DNA of 64,000 bases from Rhizobium sp. (GCA_028290545.1 JAQGJP010000050.1:1-64000); one strand, 5' to 3'; counted from the stretch's first letter, positions 1-10,512 are shown. Notes: a model not told the origin generated them from the sequence alone. Numbers and translations are program-made.

Positions 1-120
1 TATAGCCAGCTGTTTTGGGGCAGCCTCTTCAGCTACTTCATTTTCGGGGCCACAATCGACCTGTACACGATCATCGGGGCGGCTGTAATTGTTCTCTCGG
101 GCCTACTCGTGCTCCGGTAA
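1..120 (+). CDS. C-terminal end of a DMT-family (EamA-like) membrane transporter, partial
   Basis: The frame is open from base 1 and ends at TAA 118-120, giving the last 39 residues of a protein whose start lies outside the window. The segment is hydrophobic: a YSQLFWGSLFSYFIFG stretch, then a helix ending in a short VLR tail. This is how the tenth membrane helix of drug/metabolite transporters of the EamA family usually ends. The substrate cannot be told from this fragment. The family assignment rests on pattern resemblance only. Confidence 0.6.
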   Translation, partial: YSQLFWGSLFSYFIFGATIDLYTIIGAAVIVLSGLLVLR

Positions 121-146
121 ACCGGCAGATGAAAACAGGAAATCCG

Positions 147-409
147 ATGTCAAAAGACATCCGCTACAAAGTCGAGCCTCGACTGTATTCACCCAAGAAG
201 GTAGCAAGGCGGCTTGGATAACGCTCATGGATTTCAACATCAAGCGCGCCGATCTCGAACGGGCTGGCTTTCCAAAACCAATGCAGATCTTGGGAAATTA
301 CGACATTCACGCGATCGACGCCTGGATCGATGCTGAGACGGGCGGGGCAGTGCGCGTCGGACAAGATCTGGATGAAGCGGAAATGTTGAGACGGATTGCA
401 AAAATGTAG
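147..409 (+). pseudogene. Frameshifted small HTH/excisionase-like DNA-binding protein
   Basis: An ORF starting at ATG 147 encodes a basic N-terminus ending in YSPKKVARRLG and stops at TAA 219-221. The next frame continues with FNIKRADLERAGFPKP and a GNYDIHAIDAWIDA stretch to the stop at 407-409. Joined by one inserted base near 218, the two parts read as one compact protein of about 87 residues, like the small helix-turn-helix proteins common in rhizobial prophages and islands. The helix-plus-GFP/NYD layout is typical of these, but the assignment is by resemblance. It is probably a decayed gene, though a base-calling error near 218 would restore it. Confidence 0.5.
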
Positions 410-615
410 CCGCGCGCCACCGTGGGCATACGTGTCCTAAGTCGGCAAGTGTGCCTGCCGAGTTGGCGCGCGCTCGCGCGGCCTCGGTCAAAATGCGGAA
501 ATGCGCGGGAAAACCCCCGGAGATTCTCGGAACCATCTCGACGTGGGCTCAGTTCACCGAGGAACGTTTATCCTCATTCCCTGTTTCCCATTCGAGCAAG
601 AAGGAAATCTCGAAC

Positions 616-954
616 ATGGGTATCATCAACAAGATCAAGGGCCTCGTTGGCGGCGATCCGCACGAGGAAACGGCGCGCGCCGCCGGCGCGCCGGCGGACG
701 GCTATCTGGGGACGCAGCTGGGGACACCCGGCGCCGATGCAGATGTCTTCACGCCGGAGACCGATCCGACCTTGGAAAGCGTTGAAGCAGCCGGATCGCC
801 GACGCCGCCCCGGCACGCCGGGCCCCGCCCATGCTGCAGGCCATGTCCCTGTCTGAAGTGGCCGGTACCCTGCCGGCAAGGCAAAAACGGATATGCCGCC
901 ACCAGGGCAGTTATCGACCTGTCCGTGAAGCTGCACGAACCCGTCGCTCTTTGA
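616..954 (+). CDS. Hypothetical protein, probably truncated by the tail-spike junction
   Basis: I do not recognise this gene. ATG 616 has a good ribosome site (AAGGAA, about 10 nt upstream). The first 70 or so residues look like protein: MGIINKIKGLVGG, then an acidic stretch with DADVFTPETDPTLESVE. After about position 825 the frame turns cysteine- and proline-rich, and the opposite strand carries the C-terminus of the tail-spike-like gene. The natural 3' end has probably been lost at a junction near 820-855, so the last 40 residues may not be real coding sequence. Confidence 0.3.
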   Translation: MGIINKIKGLVGGDPHEETARAAGAPADGYLGTQLGTPGADADVFTPETDPTLESVEAAGSPTPPRHAGPRPCCRPCPCLKWPVPCRQGKNGYAATRAVIDLSVKLHEPVAL

Positions 955-2285
955 ATATTTGGGGGGATAGGTCGCGTTCGCTGTCGCGCCATTCAAAAAT
1001 GCCGAGATGGTATGCATGAGGGACGCTGTGTTGAGCGCGCCGGTGCCTGTGACTCTGTTATAAGCGAGATGGATGTCGACGCAATCCGCAGCGAACCCGA
1101 TGGTCTGATCGTACGTCCGTTGCGTGAAAACTCGCCGCCGATCCAATTATGAAAGGTGAATGCAATCCCAAGCGCGAGCCAGTTGCCACTCATTGAAATC
1201 CCGTACGAACCAGTGCCGAAATCGAACGGATCAGCCGTGCAATACTCAATGTAATTGCCTTCGGCGATGGGCGCAGACAAACCGTCGTCTGCCTTCACGA
1301 TCTGGCGGCAGAATTCGAAATCACTATCTCGAATGACAAGATTATCAGTGTGCCCGGCGTCGATGAAAAGGACACAGCCTGTTCCCGCGACACCAGCATT
1401 ATACACGTCGCACTTGTCGATCACGAGATGGTGGCAATGGGTGCTGGAGAAGATGTTGTAGCTCCCGACGTTGACAAATTCGCACCCCGTCACGTGAACA
1501 CCATAAGAAGCGTCCATAGTGATTGCGCGCTGCATAGTACCGAAATGGCAGCGGTGAAACTTTGCACCGTTGGCATTCTCAAACTCGAACGCCCTGCCGG
1601 CGGTCGAAGATCCTCCTGTGAATTTTATACCCTCACAGAAGAAGTTGGTTCCACCGCCCGGAGTGTCGCTGCTGCCGACGTAGAATGCGGGCGTTGCGGA
1701 AGATCCAACGTCAATAGTCGTTGCACCCCATTCGCCCTCAAGTTTGATGTATTTGCCACTGCTTTTTTCGAACTGGACCTGCGATACAGGGTCGAAACTA
1801 AAGTTCCCGGCAGGCAAAATAATTCGTCCACCATATGGTTGTGCGCGAACAATGTCGGCGACCTCTTGTAGGCGTGCAGAGTTTTCAGCGCGGGTGTTCG
1901 TCGCCTTGACGCCATGGTTACAAGCGTTGACAGCGAATGTATTACCCTGAACGATCTCGCCCGCAGCGGTCACGCTGATACTTTTGGCAACGCCCGCTGT
2001 CGCGCTATCAGCGACACCAAGTTTCGCGTTGACCATATCGGCAAACTGAGCGCCGCTGACCTTGTAGCTTTGCCCGGCGCGGCGGGACGGCATAGCGATA
2101 AACGCGAGATCTGGAGCATCGTCCTCGTTGAGATCAAAGAAAATGTTGGTGGAATCCAGCGGCGCGGAAAACTCCCATGCACCGACTCCGGCGGCGCCCA
2201 CCTTAAAGTAGATGCCGGAATACGTCGGGTCGTTATAGACGACCCCTTTCGTTCCGTTCGGATAGGTCAGGTCGGCAAAAAGCAT
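853..2285 (-). pseudogene. Phage tail-spike/pectate-lyase-like right-handed beta-helix protein, frameshifted
   Basis: The main frame (2285 down to about 1130) has an N-terminal segment of small repeats, then a parallel beta-helix pattern rich in short strands with HC, NC and GN turns (for example VHVTGCEFVNVG, NLVIRDSDFEF). Such proteins are usually phage tail spikes or surface polysaccharide lyases. At about 1125-1131 the frame breaks after NWIGGEF. The next frame continues plausibly with TQRTYDQTIGF and a C-terminal GQVDN...GGGISVFALPAGYRPLQ motif reminiscent of tail proteins. One extra T in the TTTT run would repair it. Upstream, the frame stays open past the ATG to a TAG at 2346-2348, so the 5' end is also uncertain. 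No other phage structural genes are nearby. Confidence 0.55.
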
Positions 2286-2345
2286 CGCGCGAGTTCCCGA
2301 AATCGCGCCGAAAATGACAGCTTCTGACGACGCGAAAGCCTGGAT

Positions 2346-2806
2346 CTACAGCGCTTTTGCCCTCAAAATGGATGAAGGGATGAACCCCTTTCAGAAAATA
2401 AAAATTTGCCCGATTATCCGAGGTGCTGCGCTCCGCAGGCGATGTGCCCCGCATACGGTCCCTAAAATCGATCGTGTGGCGCGGCCTGAGGCCGCCCGTG
2501 GGCATCGATGACATGCGATGGGTCGCGGCGCGTGCGTCCTGTGCCCTCTCTGTGGCAAAGCCCTGTTGGGCGCGTGGTGATGGCGCGGCCATCGTCGAGG
2601 GGTTGTCGAGCATCGTCACCGGTCTGCCTTCCCTACCCTCGGCCCCGCCCTACCGCTGGCCTTGCCCCTGGTCATGCGTGAGGGTGGCGCATGCCTTGCC
2701 CCAGCTGGCGGCCTGGTCTTGCCCTGATCATCATCATGCATGAGCATGCGACCATGCCGAGACGCCGGTGGCACGGCAGAGTGCGTGTCGCGCTTGCCCG
2801 GGCGCT
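2346..2806. other. Gene-poor stretch with no supported feature
   Basis: Several overlapping open frames cross this segment on both strands, but they are arginine-, proline- and alanine-rich with no recognisable motif and no good start site. I see no RNA gene, repeat or terminator. It is probably the decayed border of the tail-spike region. Confidence 0.4.
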
Positions 2807-3181
2807 TCATCGTATCGGCGACGTGACCTTCTGGCCGTCGACCACAAGGGACTCGACGCGGTCGCGGACGTCTTGTGGGGTGTTTTTGCGGGAGATTTCT
2901 AGGGCGATGCTTTTGGTCAAACCCGCAGCCAACGAAAGTTGGGATATCCCAACCTTTGGAGACCAGTATTCGTGGATGCCTATAAACTCTGAAATCGTCA
3001 GCTTGTCCCAGCCAAATTCCTTCTTCACCCAACCCAAATAGTCGTGGATGCCGAGAACTTCGCGCTGACGCTTCAGCGCTTCGCCAAAATCACATCAAGC
3101 CTGCAGGGCGTCGAAAACATGGCCCCTGATGAACGCGGCGTCCCTCTGGGCCGCTGTTGCTACGTCTGTGGAGAGCAGCAT
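2807..3181 (-). pseudogene. Unrecognised small gene interrupted by a stop codon
   Basis: From ATG 3181 the minus strand reads 28 residues (beginning MLLSTDVATAAQRDAAF) to an in-frame TGA near 3095. The same frame then continues with FGEALKRQREVLGIHDYLGW, a KEFGWDKLTISEFIG segment and about 60 more residues to the stop at 2807. The sequence after the stop looks like genuine protein, with alternating charged and hydrophobic residues. One read is therefore a gene of about 125 codons with a nonsense mutation. The other is a short gene starting at TTG 3037 (76 residues). I do not recognise the family. Confidence 0.35.
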
Positions 3182-3311
3182 ATGAAAACGGATGTGCGAG
3201 TGGTCCGACTTTCATTGTCGCCCATGCATCTCAACAGTGTTCAACGCTCATTCCGTGTTGACTTGCCAAGTCGCAACTGAAAAATTGGCTTCGGGTTGCG
3301 AGGGGGATATC

Positions 3312-3815
3312 ATGCGCAAATTCATTATTTCTTCGCTGATTGGGTTATCGCTTGCGGGTCCGGCCGCGGCGGGGTTCAATCGGTGGTCGTCAGAGACGGA
3401 GCAGGATCCATTCTCTGGGGGAAAGCGAGTGACCGTTGACTATATGTCATCAATAAGGTCCGGGGTCCTGATAATCTGTGATACCAAAGAGACAGGTGTA
3501 ATGGTGCGGGCGATACCCGGATTTGTGTTTGAAGACACCTTGTCTGCTGCGACTCCTGAAATCGAATTTGCTATCGACGGTGTCCGGATATTGGGTCAGA
3601 TCGGTCAGACAGGTGCCGTCGGAGACAACCTTGCTGTGGCCCAGACGATGCTGACGAAGGAAAATGCTGAGACATTTGTCGCCGCGTTTGCTGGCGCCCG
3701 AAAGCAGGTAGCCGTCAAAGATGGAATAAGTGACCGGCCATACCTTCTAAGCGCGCGCGGTTCCACAAAGGCCGGGGAGGACTTAGTTGGCTGCATGAAT
3801 GGACAGGCTCAGTAA
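3312..3815 (+). CDS. Secreted hypothetical protein
   Basis: This is a 167-residue protein starting at ATG 3312, with a purine-rich ribosome site (GAGGGGG) just upstream. That site makes this start better than upstream alternatives. Residues 1-21 form a classic signal peptide (MRKFIISSLIGLSLAGPAAA) with an AAA-type cleavage site, so the product is probably periplasmic. The mature part has two cysteines (in LIICDTKE and VGCMNG) that could pair. No known domain is recognised. It stands alone between a broken minus-strand gene and a convergent hypothetical gene. Confidence 0.7.
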   Translation: MRKFIISSLIGLSLAGPAAAGFNRWSSETEQDPFSGGKRVTVDYMSSIRSGVLIICDTKETGVMVRAIPGFVFEDTLSAATPEIEFAIDGVRILGQIGQTGAVGDNLAVAQTMLTKENAETFVAAFAGARKQVAVKDGISDRPYLLSARGSTKAGEDLVGCMNGQAQ

Positions 3816-3907
3816 GGTACCAAAACCGGCGTCGACCTTAACCGATGGTGTCTGTCGACTTTCAACCGTTGCCGCGGGCGTCCATCTTCCGGCCGCTCCG
3901 AGGAAAT

Positions 3908-4435
3908 CTATTGTAGCCTTCCCCGTCGCCGGGCTTCTGCCATCTGCGTTATAGCCTCATCCAAGGCGTCAATCGCCTCGAGAACTTCGCGCCCGGCAGG
4001 CGCTAGTCTTGCCCACCGAGATCCGTCCCATCCTTGATACCATTCCACCCATCCGCGAAGTGACATGCGCCGGCAGACATCCAGCATCACGCCCGGGAGC
4101 GCATTTAAAGGCTGGCCAACGCTATCATCGATTGGTGAGTCGGTCAGGTGTCGGAGTAAATCGATCTGCGGACCCGTCACGCGTACCACGATTTGCTCGG
4201 TCCGATAGCCTTCGGCCCTGAGCGTCTCACCTTTTTCTGTCAGCGCAGCTTCCAGCTTCGTTCGTCCCTTCGGGCGCATATCAGTGAAACCAAGTTTGCG
4301 AAGCTCTTCGAAAGCCACGAGGTCACGATATTCGAGCTTGTTGTACGGAAGTGATCCGCCGGCCGCTGCCAAACGCTCCATCAAGTCCATTTGCGCGGGA
4401 GTTAGCTTTTTCCAAGGGCAAGGCTTTTGGGCCAT
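3908..4435 (-). CDS. Hypothetical protein with two winged-helix-like segments
   Basis: 175 residues, starting MAQKPCPWKKLTPAQMDL. It appears to contain two similar halves. Each begins with a helix like LTPAQMDLMERLAAAGG or VTGPQIDLLRHLTDSP and is followed by a segment resembling the wing of MarR-type DNA-binding domains (TDMRPKGRTKLEAALTEKGE; RWARLAPAGREVLEAI). A DNA-binding or transcriptional role is inferred from this alone. There is no close partner gene. The ATG at 4435 is the only reasonable start. Confidence 0.6.
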   Translation of the reverse strand: MAQKPCPWKKLTPAQMDLMERLAAAGGSLPYNKLEYRDLVAFEELRKLGFTDMRPKGRTKLEAALTEKGETLRAEGYRTEQIVVRVTGPQIDLLRHLTDSPIDDSVGQPLNALPGVMLDVCRRMSLRGWVEWYQGWDGSRWARLAPAGREVLEAIDALDEAITQMAEARRRGRLQ

Positions 4436-4589
4436 CGCTCATCACCTTTTTGCCAGCCGCACTATTGCGCATATAATCAAGATTTATAAGCATTCATAGT
4501 CTGTCCAATCTCCGCTAGATTAATCCACAGCCGAACTAATCGCGTCCGCAGTCAGGGCGTCGAGCTTCATCGGCTGATCGGAGTGTTGA

Positions 4590-5554
4590 ATGCGAACGAT
4601 GCGCTATCACGAGTACGGAGGCCCCGAATGTCTCCGGGATGATGTTGTCGAGCGACCGAATCCTGCAGAGGACGAAATTCTCGTCGAAGTAGCGGCCACG
4701 AGCGTCAATCCGGCGGATTGGCAGCTCGGCGCGGGCTAGGCACGTGGCCTATTCGATCTTCCGATGCCGTTCACGCCCGGCATGGACTTCGCCGGAGTCG
4801 TTCGTGAAGTCGGTTCCGAGGTGACAGACTTTGCCGTCGGCGATCGCGTTTTCGGAGCCACGTTGATCACTCGGGGCGGGAGCTACGCGGAATATGTGAC
4901 GGCGCCAGCTGCGATTGTGGCGCACGTGCCGGAGAACATACCGCTGGGCATCGCCGCAGCGGTTCCTCTCGCCGCACTGACGGCGTGGGAGGCCACGTTC
5001 AATGCAGCCCAACGCGACGGGCGTGCCGGCAATCGTGTTCTCATCCAAGGGGGCGCCGGAGGCACCGGAACATTCGCGGTCCAGTTCGCGAAGCAATGCG
5101 GCGCCTATGTCATCGCCACCAGTTCCGCGCACAACCATGATCTGCTCCGCAAACTCGGTGCGGACGAGGTCGTAGACTATAGGGGGGCGCGCTTCGAAGA
5201 CGTTGTTGATCCCGTCGACGCGGTCATCGATCTGGTCGGCGGCGACGTCCGTTGCGGTCGATCCCCGTCATTCGCGAAGGTGGCGTGCTGGTCTCGATCG
5301 TACCATCTCCGGACACCCAGGCTGAGTGCGAGGCCTTCGCAGGTCGTCATGGCGTTCGCCTGTCTTACGTTAATATGAGCGTCAAACGGGACATGGCGGC
5401 GTTCGCCGAGATCGCCCGAGGGATCGGAACCGGCGCACTCAAGGTCATCGTCAGCGAGACTCTTCCATTGACGCAAGCCCCCCAGGCCCTGGCGGCGAGC
5501 CGCGACGGCCACGTCCGAGGCAAGATCGTGCTCACCGTCGGCTCACTTGAATAA
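4590..5554 (+). pseudogene. Zinc-independent alcohol dehydrogenase / quinone oxidoreductase, broken twice
   Basis: The intact protein would be an NADPH-dependent medium-chain reductase of the quinone oxidoreductase type. The GroES-like N-terminal part (MRTMRYHEYGGPE, VNPADWQLG) runs to a TAG at 4737-4739. The same frame resumes with MPFTPGMDFAGVVREVG and the nucleotide-binding motif GGAGGTGTFAVQFAK. Near 5250, after DLVGGDV, the frame changes and continues as RSIPVIREGGVLVSIVPS to the stop at 5552-5554. The catalytic-domain pieces are all present in order, so this is a recent inactivation. The SDR gene follows by about 100 bases. Confidence 0.75.
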
Positions 5555-5650
5555 CGAGCCAGTCAAGCGACGCCGTCAAGACAGGTAAAATTAACGACAC
5601 GCAACTGCTTTGTGACGGGAGAGGCGTGTCCATTGATAAAGGAAATTTAT

Positions 5651-6631
5651 ATGACAAGAACATTCGGGGCGACGTCCACCACGGACGACGTGCTTTCGGG
5701 CAAAGATCTGCGCGGAAAGCGCGTGTTCATCACCGGCGTGTCGGCCGGCCTGGGTGTCGAGACGGCGCGCGCGCTCGCCGCCCATGACGCGCAGGTGGTT
5801 GGCGCCGCGCGTGATCTCGCAAAGGCGGAGCAGGCGACCGCGGGAATTCAGGCGCGGGCAACGAATGGCGGGGGGCTCACACTGGTGGAACTGGACCTTG
5901 CCTCGCTCAAAAGTGTCCGCGCATGCGCCGACAAGCTGGTCGCCGAGGGGCAGCCTTTCGACGTCGTGATCGCCAATGTCGGCGTGATGCGGACGCCGTT
6001 CGGACATACCGCCGACGGTTTCGAGATGCAGTTCGGCACCAATCATCTCGGCCATTTCGTCTTCGTGAACCGCCTCGCTTCGCTTATCGCACCGGGCGGG
6101 CGGCTGGTGAACGTGGCGTCCTCCGGCCATCGTTATTCGGACGTTGACCTGGACGCCCCCAATTTCGAGCGTACACCCTACGACCCAATGATCGCGTATG
6201 GCCGGTCTAAGACCGCCAACGTCCTGTTCGCGGTAGAGTTCGATCGCCGACATCGGGAAAACAATGTGCGGGCGACGGCGCTGCACCCGGGTGTGATCAA
6301 AACCGAACTCGACCGCCACATGAAGCCTGACGAGCTCGATATTGCTGTGCAACAGATCAACGCCCAATTGGCGGCCGAGGGGCGGGAACCCTTCCAGTTC
6401 AAGACGATCCCTCAGGGAGCGGCGACCTCAATCTGGGCCGCCTTCGTGGCCACGGCCAACGAGGTTGGAGGTCGCTACTGCGAGGATTGCCAGGTGTCAG
6501 AGGTAACCGACGGGCCGATCAGCCCGGTGAGCCGCGGCGTCAGGCCCTACGCCGTCGATCCGGAGCACGCCAGGGCACTCTGGGCCAAGAGCGAGGAGAT
6601 GGTGGGCGAACGCTTCGGATCACCTACCTGA
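5651..6631 (+). CDS. Short-chain dehydrogenase/reductase (SDR)
   Basis: A 326-residue oxidoreductase using NAD(P)H with an unknown carbonyl or alcohol substrate. The cofactor motif TGVSAGLG lies near residue 32, an NVG motif (IANVGVM) near 112, and the catalytic YGRSK near residue 182. The long C-terminal part resembles retinol-dehydrogenase/protochlorophyllide-type SDRs. ATG 5651 is chosen over an upstream in-frame start because AAAGGAAA sits about 8 nt before it. It follows the broken quinone oxidoreductase in the same direction, which suggests a former two-gene redox unit. Confidence 0.85.
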   Translation: MTRTFGATSTTDDVLSGKDLRGKRVFITGVSAGLGVETARALAAHDAQVVGAARDLAKAEQATAGIQARATNGGGLTLVELDLASLKSVRACADKLVAEGQPFDVVIANVGVMRTPFGHTADGFEMQFGTNHLGHFVFVNRLASLIAPGGRLVNVASSGHRYSDVDLDAPNFERTPYDPMIAYGRSKTANVLFAVEFDRRHRENNVRATALHPGVIKTELDRHMKPDELDIAVQQINAQLAAEGREPFQFKTIPQGAATSIWAAFVATANEVGGRYCEDCQVSEVTDGPISPVSRGVRPYAVDPEHARALWAKSEEMVGERFGSPT

Positions 6632-6748
6632 CGGTCGAAGGGAGAACCGGCATATGTGTCAATTCGCGCCGAACTCCGTCCCCTGTTGGCGATACCTCAA
6701 CTTTCAGCTTGGCGGCTTGGAGGCAAACGGGCGACCAGGAGTATGCGG

Positions 6749-8137
6749 CTAGACGACGGCTCTTGTTGCAAGCGAGGGTTGGTCGATCAGTGAAGCGAGA
6801 AGTGTCAAGGCGTCTTCGAGAGCGGGGCGATCCGGGGCCACTCCGAGTGAGATGCGCACAGCCTCCGGAGGCTGTGCCGCTATGGAGAATGCGGAGCTTG
6901 GCACGATCGCTACGCCGGATCGATCGGCGTGCTGGGCAAAATCGGCGGCGCGCCAATGACTGGGCAACCAGAGCCAGAGGTGATGTCCGAAAGGATCGGC
7001 GGCAAAACTTGTTCCCTCGAGCACCGCCGCTGCCAACTTCTGGCGCTCGGCATTCTCTTCCCGGATTGCTTTGGCGATCGATGCCAACGTGCCGTCGGCG
7101 ATCCAGCGAGATGCCAATGCGGCGTTGAGGGGTGGAGCCATGAGGTTGGTCGCTCGTAGTATTCCCGCAAGTCGCCGCGCCTGTGTATTGTCTGGCGCAA
7201 CGACATAGGCGACGCGCAACGCCGGGGTGACGCATTTCGAAAGCGTTGCGATATGCCAGGTGAGATCGCCTGCCAGAGCGGCGAAGGCTGGAGTGGAGCT
7301 GGCTCTCAGCGGTGAATAGGGGTCGTCTTCGATAATTGAGACGCCATGGCGGTGTGCGATCTCGACGATTCTATGCCGACGTTCTTCGGGCATGGTTGCG
7401 GTTGTGGGATTGTCCATTGCCGGCACGATATAGATCGCCTTGGGCGGCGCTTTCCGGCAGCACTCATCGAAAGCTTCGGGCACGATCCCATCCTGGTCCA
7501 TCGTCAGTGGTTTCAGGATGAGGCCGCGCTGCTGCGCCACGGCCTTCAACCCCGGATAGGTGAGGGTGCCCGCAGCGATAGCGTCGCCGGGCCTGGCGAG
7601 ATATTCACAAACGGCGAAGAGTGCGCTTTGTGCACCGCCCGCCACCAAAATCCTGCTCGGCGCAACCGCGCCTATCCGATGTTCCAACCAGTTCGTTGCG
7701 GCGAGGCGGTCCGGATCGCTGCCAGTGCTTTCCTGGTAGTGAAGATGGAGCATCCCCCGGGGACTGGAGAGCAACTCGGCAATTCCCGCGGGGATCCGCC
7801 GCTGCAGATCGGCAGCCGCCGGCTGCGGAGGAATGTTCATGCTCAGATCGAGCAACGGGGCGCTGTCGAACCTGCCCGCTCCGCCGCTGTCCACGACCTC
7901 TCTGATAAAGGTGCCCCGGCCGGCCTGCGCGTCGACGAGACCACGCCTGCGGGCTTCGTTGAAGGCGCGCGTGACCGTTGTCAGGTCGACGCCCAGCGCT
8001 TCCGCAATCGACCGCTGAGCCGGCAGGCGATCACCGGGATGAACCCGACCGCTACGAATGTCCGCTTCCAGCGCCTCAACGATGCCGAGGTATTTCAGCC
8101 GGGCACTTCCTTCCAATCGGGGTCGCCATAAAGACAT
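6749..8137 (-). CDS. MocR/PdxR-type regulator: GntR DNA-binding domain fused to an aminotransferase-like domain
   Basis: 462 residues. The N-terminal winged helix of the GntR type lies around residues 10-80 ([38 protein letters not shown]). A fold-type I PLP-binding domain follows, with [18 protein letters not shown] and the likely PLP lysine in [11 protein letters not shown]. Such regulators usually sense PLP or an amino-acid adduct. ATG 8137 is preferred over a TTG at 8146. A paralogue of nearly equal length lies at 19023-20420. The target may be the divergent or neighbouring genes, but this is inference. Confidence 0.88.
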   Translation of the reverse strand: MSLWRPRLEGSARLKYLGIVEALEADIRSGRVHPGDRLPAQRSIAEALGVDLTTVTRAFNEARRRGLVDAQAGRGTFIREVVDSGGAGRFDSAPLLDLSMNIPPQPAAADLQRRIPAGIAELLSSPRGMLHLHYQESTGSDPDRLAATNWLEHRIGAVAPSRILVAGGAQSALFAVCEYLARPGDAIAAGTLTYPGLKAVAQQRGLILKPLTMDQDGIVPEAFDECCRKAPPKAIYIVPAMDNPTTATMPEERRHRIVEIAHRHGVSIIEDDPYSPLRASSTPAFAALAGDLTWHIATLSKCVTPALRVAYVVAPDNTQARRLAGILRATNLMAPPLNAALASRWIADGTLASIAKAIREENAERQKLAAAVLEGTSFAADPFGHHLWLWLPSHWRAADFAQHADRSGVAIVPSSAFSIAAQPPEAVRISLGVAPDRPALEDALTLLASLIDQPSLATRAVV

Positions 8138-8278
8138 TCTTATCAATCCGTAGGTGAATCCAGCCTACATCGTGACTTATCATGTCTTGCTTTGCAACGG
8201 AAGCTCCAGCGACGCGCGCCGACCGCCGGCAACATAGGCGATCATTGTCGGCAATGTTTGATGGTCAATCCAGCCGCA

Positions 8279-8617
8279 TCAATCGCCTTCGCCGGCTTCT
8301 ACGGAGAAGAATTCAGCAAACTTATTGTTCACGCCGTCGAAGTCTTTCGCATCGGCCGGGGATTCCTTGCGCACTGAGATGTTCGGCCACAGCGTCGCAT
8401 ATTTTGCGTTGATTCCCAGCCATTGGCTCGATGACGGCTCGCTGTCGGGAACGATCGCCTTGGCAGGGCACTCCGGCTCGCATACGCCACAATCGATGCA
8501 TTCGTCGGGATGGATGACCAGCATATTCTCGCCCTCGTAGAAACAATCGACAGGGCATACTTCGACGCAATCCATGTATTTGCAGCGGATGCAATTCTCG
8601 GTGACGACATAGACCAT
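8279..8617 (-). CDS. fdxA: Seven-iron ferredoxin FdxA
   Basis: A 112-residue electron carrier of the 3Fe-4S/4Fe-4S (FdxA) type. The cysteines are clear: [18 protein letters not shown] near the N-terminus and [12 protein letters not shown] around residues 40-50. The region after about residue 60 ([18 protein letters not shown]) matches the characteristic FdxA tail. The start MVYVV is the standard one for the family. It is flanked by MocR and the broken deoC in the same direction but separated by over 100 bases on each side, so it is probably transcribed alone. Confidence 0.93.
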   Translation of the reverse strand: MVYVVTENCIRCKYMDCVEVCPVDCFYEGENMLVIHPDECIDCGVCEPECPAKAIVPDSEPSSSQWLGINAKYATLWPNISVRKESPADAKDFDGVNNKFAEFFSVEAGEGD

Positions 8618-8759
8618 CAGATTTTTTCACCCGCGCGATGCGAGCGTCCGAGGACCGCGCCACTCACCGCATCAGGCGTCCACCCCGGCCGCTTGGCGCA
8701 GGGTTCTGACGAGAAATTCGGATTGGCCGGTTTCCGAACCGGGGGAGGTATGGTCGCAT

Positions 8760-9446
8760 TCATATGACGAAATTCCCTGTCTCTGCCGGAGCCAAAAGTG
8801 CTGGACCCACACTCGTGCCGATGCGGGAGGCTCCGGCCGCGAGCATGGCAAGGGCCATAGTGCGCGTGCGGATGCCGCCGGAGGCCTTGACACCGATTTC
8901 CGAGCCGACGATGTCACGCAGCAAGGCAACATCGGCAACATTGGCGCCGCCGGACGAATAGCCGGTGGATGTCTTGACGAAGTCGGCGCCAACGAAGGTG
9001 CAGATGTTGCAGGCCGCGACCTTCTCATCCCTGGCAAGGAGGCAGGCTTCGATGATGACCTTCAGCGTCGTACCGGTGGTTGCCTGCCGTATGGTCTGAA
9101 GCTCGCCCTGAACGATATCAATCCTGCCTTCCTTGAGCGCCCCGATGTCGATGACGATATCGATCTCGTCAGCCCCCTCGGAGATTGCTTGCTCGGCCTC
9201 GTGCACCTTGATGGCCGTCAGGTTTGCCCCGAAGGGAAGCCGATGACCGCCGCGGCTCGCACGCCCGATCGCGCCAGCCTTTCGTGGACGCGTGAGACGT
9301 GGAGCGGATTGACAACCACCGAGCAGAAATGATGCAGGATTGCTTCATCGCAATAGCGCAACACCTCGCTCTCCGTCGCTTCGGGTTTCAGCAATGTGGT
9401 CGATCATGGCTGCAAGATCGATGTTGTTGTCGGTTATGATGGTCAT
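8760..9446 (-). pseudogene. deoC: Deoxyribose-phosphate aldolase, two frameshifts
   Basis: DeoC cleaves 2-deoxyribose-5-phosphate to glyceraldehyde-3-phosphate and acetaldehyde. The last 148 residues are intact (ADEIDIVIDIGALKEG, the catalytic-lysine motif [23 protein letters not shown]). The N-terminus starts at ATG 9446 (MTIITDNNIDLAAMIDH), then breaks near 9400. The next frame reads EVLRYCDEAILHHFCSVVV and continues to VIGFP, and breaks again near 9245, where one missing C restores FPFGANLTAIKV. Two lesions make it non-functional as written. Confidence 0.8.
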
Positions 9447-9502
9447 TGATTTTCCTTTGACTGGTTATGGCTTTGCTCAGCCAGATGAGCATCGCGACCG
9501 GC

Positions 9503-9877
9503 CTAATCCTTTGCCCGGGCACGTTCGATCGACATATCGGTCGGCATCATGTTGACGTTGGCGTTGTGCATGACCCACAGGGAGCCAGCGACGATTGTCG
9601 CGATCAGCAGGATGGTGAGGACAAAGATCACCGTGTTGTTGCGTTGCTCCGGCGCCGTGCCGAGATGCAGGAAGAACACCAATTGGACCAGAAGCTGAAT
9701 CACGGCGAAAAAGGTGATGGTCCCGAGGATCATTGCTGCCGGCACCATGCCGCTCATGACGCTGGCGAAGGACATGGCGGTAAGGACGAGCGAAAGCACA
9801 AAACCGATGACGTAGGACCGAACGCTGCTGTGACCGGAATCGTGATTGGGTCGGGGTTTGGCGGAAATGCGGCTCAT
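9503..9877 (-). CDS. cyoD: Cytochrome bo3 quinol oxidase subunit IV
   Basis: 124 residues with three hydrophobic helices ([55 protein letters not shown]) and the family motif VFFLHLG. Subunit IV helps assemble the proton-pumping ubiquinol oxidase. It starts at ATG 9877, which overlaps the cyoC stop by 4 nt (ATGA), so the genes are translationally coupled. It is the last gene of the operon; no cyoE is found next to it, and the broken deoC follows. Confidence 0.93.
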   Translation of the reverse strand: MSRISAKPRPNHDSGHSSVRSYVIGFVLSLVLTAMSFASVMSGMVPAAMILGTITFFAVIQLLVQLVFFLHLGTAPEQRNNTVIFVLTILLIATIVAGSLWVMHNANVNMMPTDMSIERARAKD

Positions 9878-10512
9878 GATGCAGCCCCGTGCAGGTAGAC
9901 AAATGTGAACACGCAGATCCAGATGAGATCGAGGAAGTGCCAGAAGAGGCTGAGGCACGCCAAGCGGCGGCGGACGATCCCGTCGAGGCCGAACTTGTTG
10001 ACCTGATGCATCATGACGCCAAGCCACAGCAAGCCGCTCGTGACGTGCAGACCGTGCGTGCCGACAAGGGTGAAATAGGCCGAGAGGAATGCGCTTCGGC
10101 CGGGTCCGGCTCCCTCTGCCAGCAACAAGCCGAACTCATGCAATTCCATGGCAACGAAGCCGAGGCCGAAGAGAAAGGTGACGGCGAGCCAGGTTATCAC
10201 CTGTTGCTTGCGCCCTGCCTGCATCGCGATGGCAGCCATGCCGAAGGTGGAACTGGTGATCAACAAAAGCAGCGTTTCGGCGGCAACGTAGGGCAGATCG
10301 AAGAGTTCAGCGGCCGTCGGTCCGCCGGCGGTGTTTGCCGCAAGGACGCCAAAGGTCGCGAAGAGGACTGCAAAGATGATGCAGTCGCTCATCAGGTAGA
10401 TCCAGAAACCGAGGGTGGTCTGGGATCCATTGTCATGGGAATGGTCGTGGGAATGGCCGGGCGCGTGATGTTCTTGTGCGCCGGCCCTGTCTATGGCGAT
10501 GGCTATATTCAT
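9874..10512 (-). CDS. cyoC: Cytochrome bo3 quinol oxidase subunit III
   Basis: 212 residues, five membrane helices, related to heme-copper oxidase subunit III. A histidine-rich N-terminus ([13 protein letters not shown]) precedes the first helix [17 protein letters not shown], and the family motif [13 protein letters not shown] is near residue 150. ATG 10512 overlaps the cyoB stop (ATGA). An upstream in-frame extension reads out of frame through cyoB and is rejected. Inner-membrane protein. Confidence 0.94.
   Translation of the reverse strand: MNIAIAIDRAGAQEHHAPGHSHDHSHDNGSQTTLGFWIYLMSDCIIFAVLFATFGVLAANTAGGPTAAELFDLPYVAAETLLLLITSSTFGMAAIAMQAGRKQQVITWLAVTFLFGLGFVAMELHEFGLLLAEGAGPGRSAFLSAYFTLVGTHGLHVTSGLLWLGVMMHQVNKFGLDGIVRRRLACLSLFWHFLDLIWICVFTFVYLHGAAS

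Noticed and set aside
2616..3032. A 138-codon minus-strand frame
   Set aside because: Rich in arginine, proline and histidine without motif. A different frame over the same bases (2807-3181) looks more like protein.
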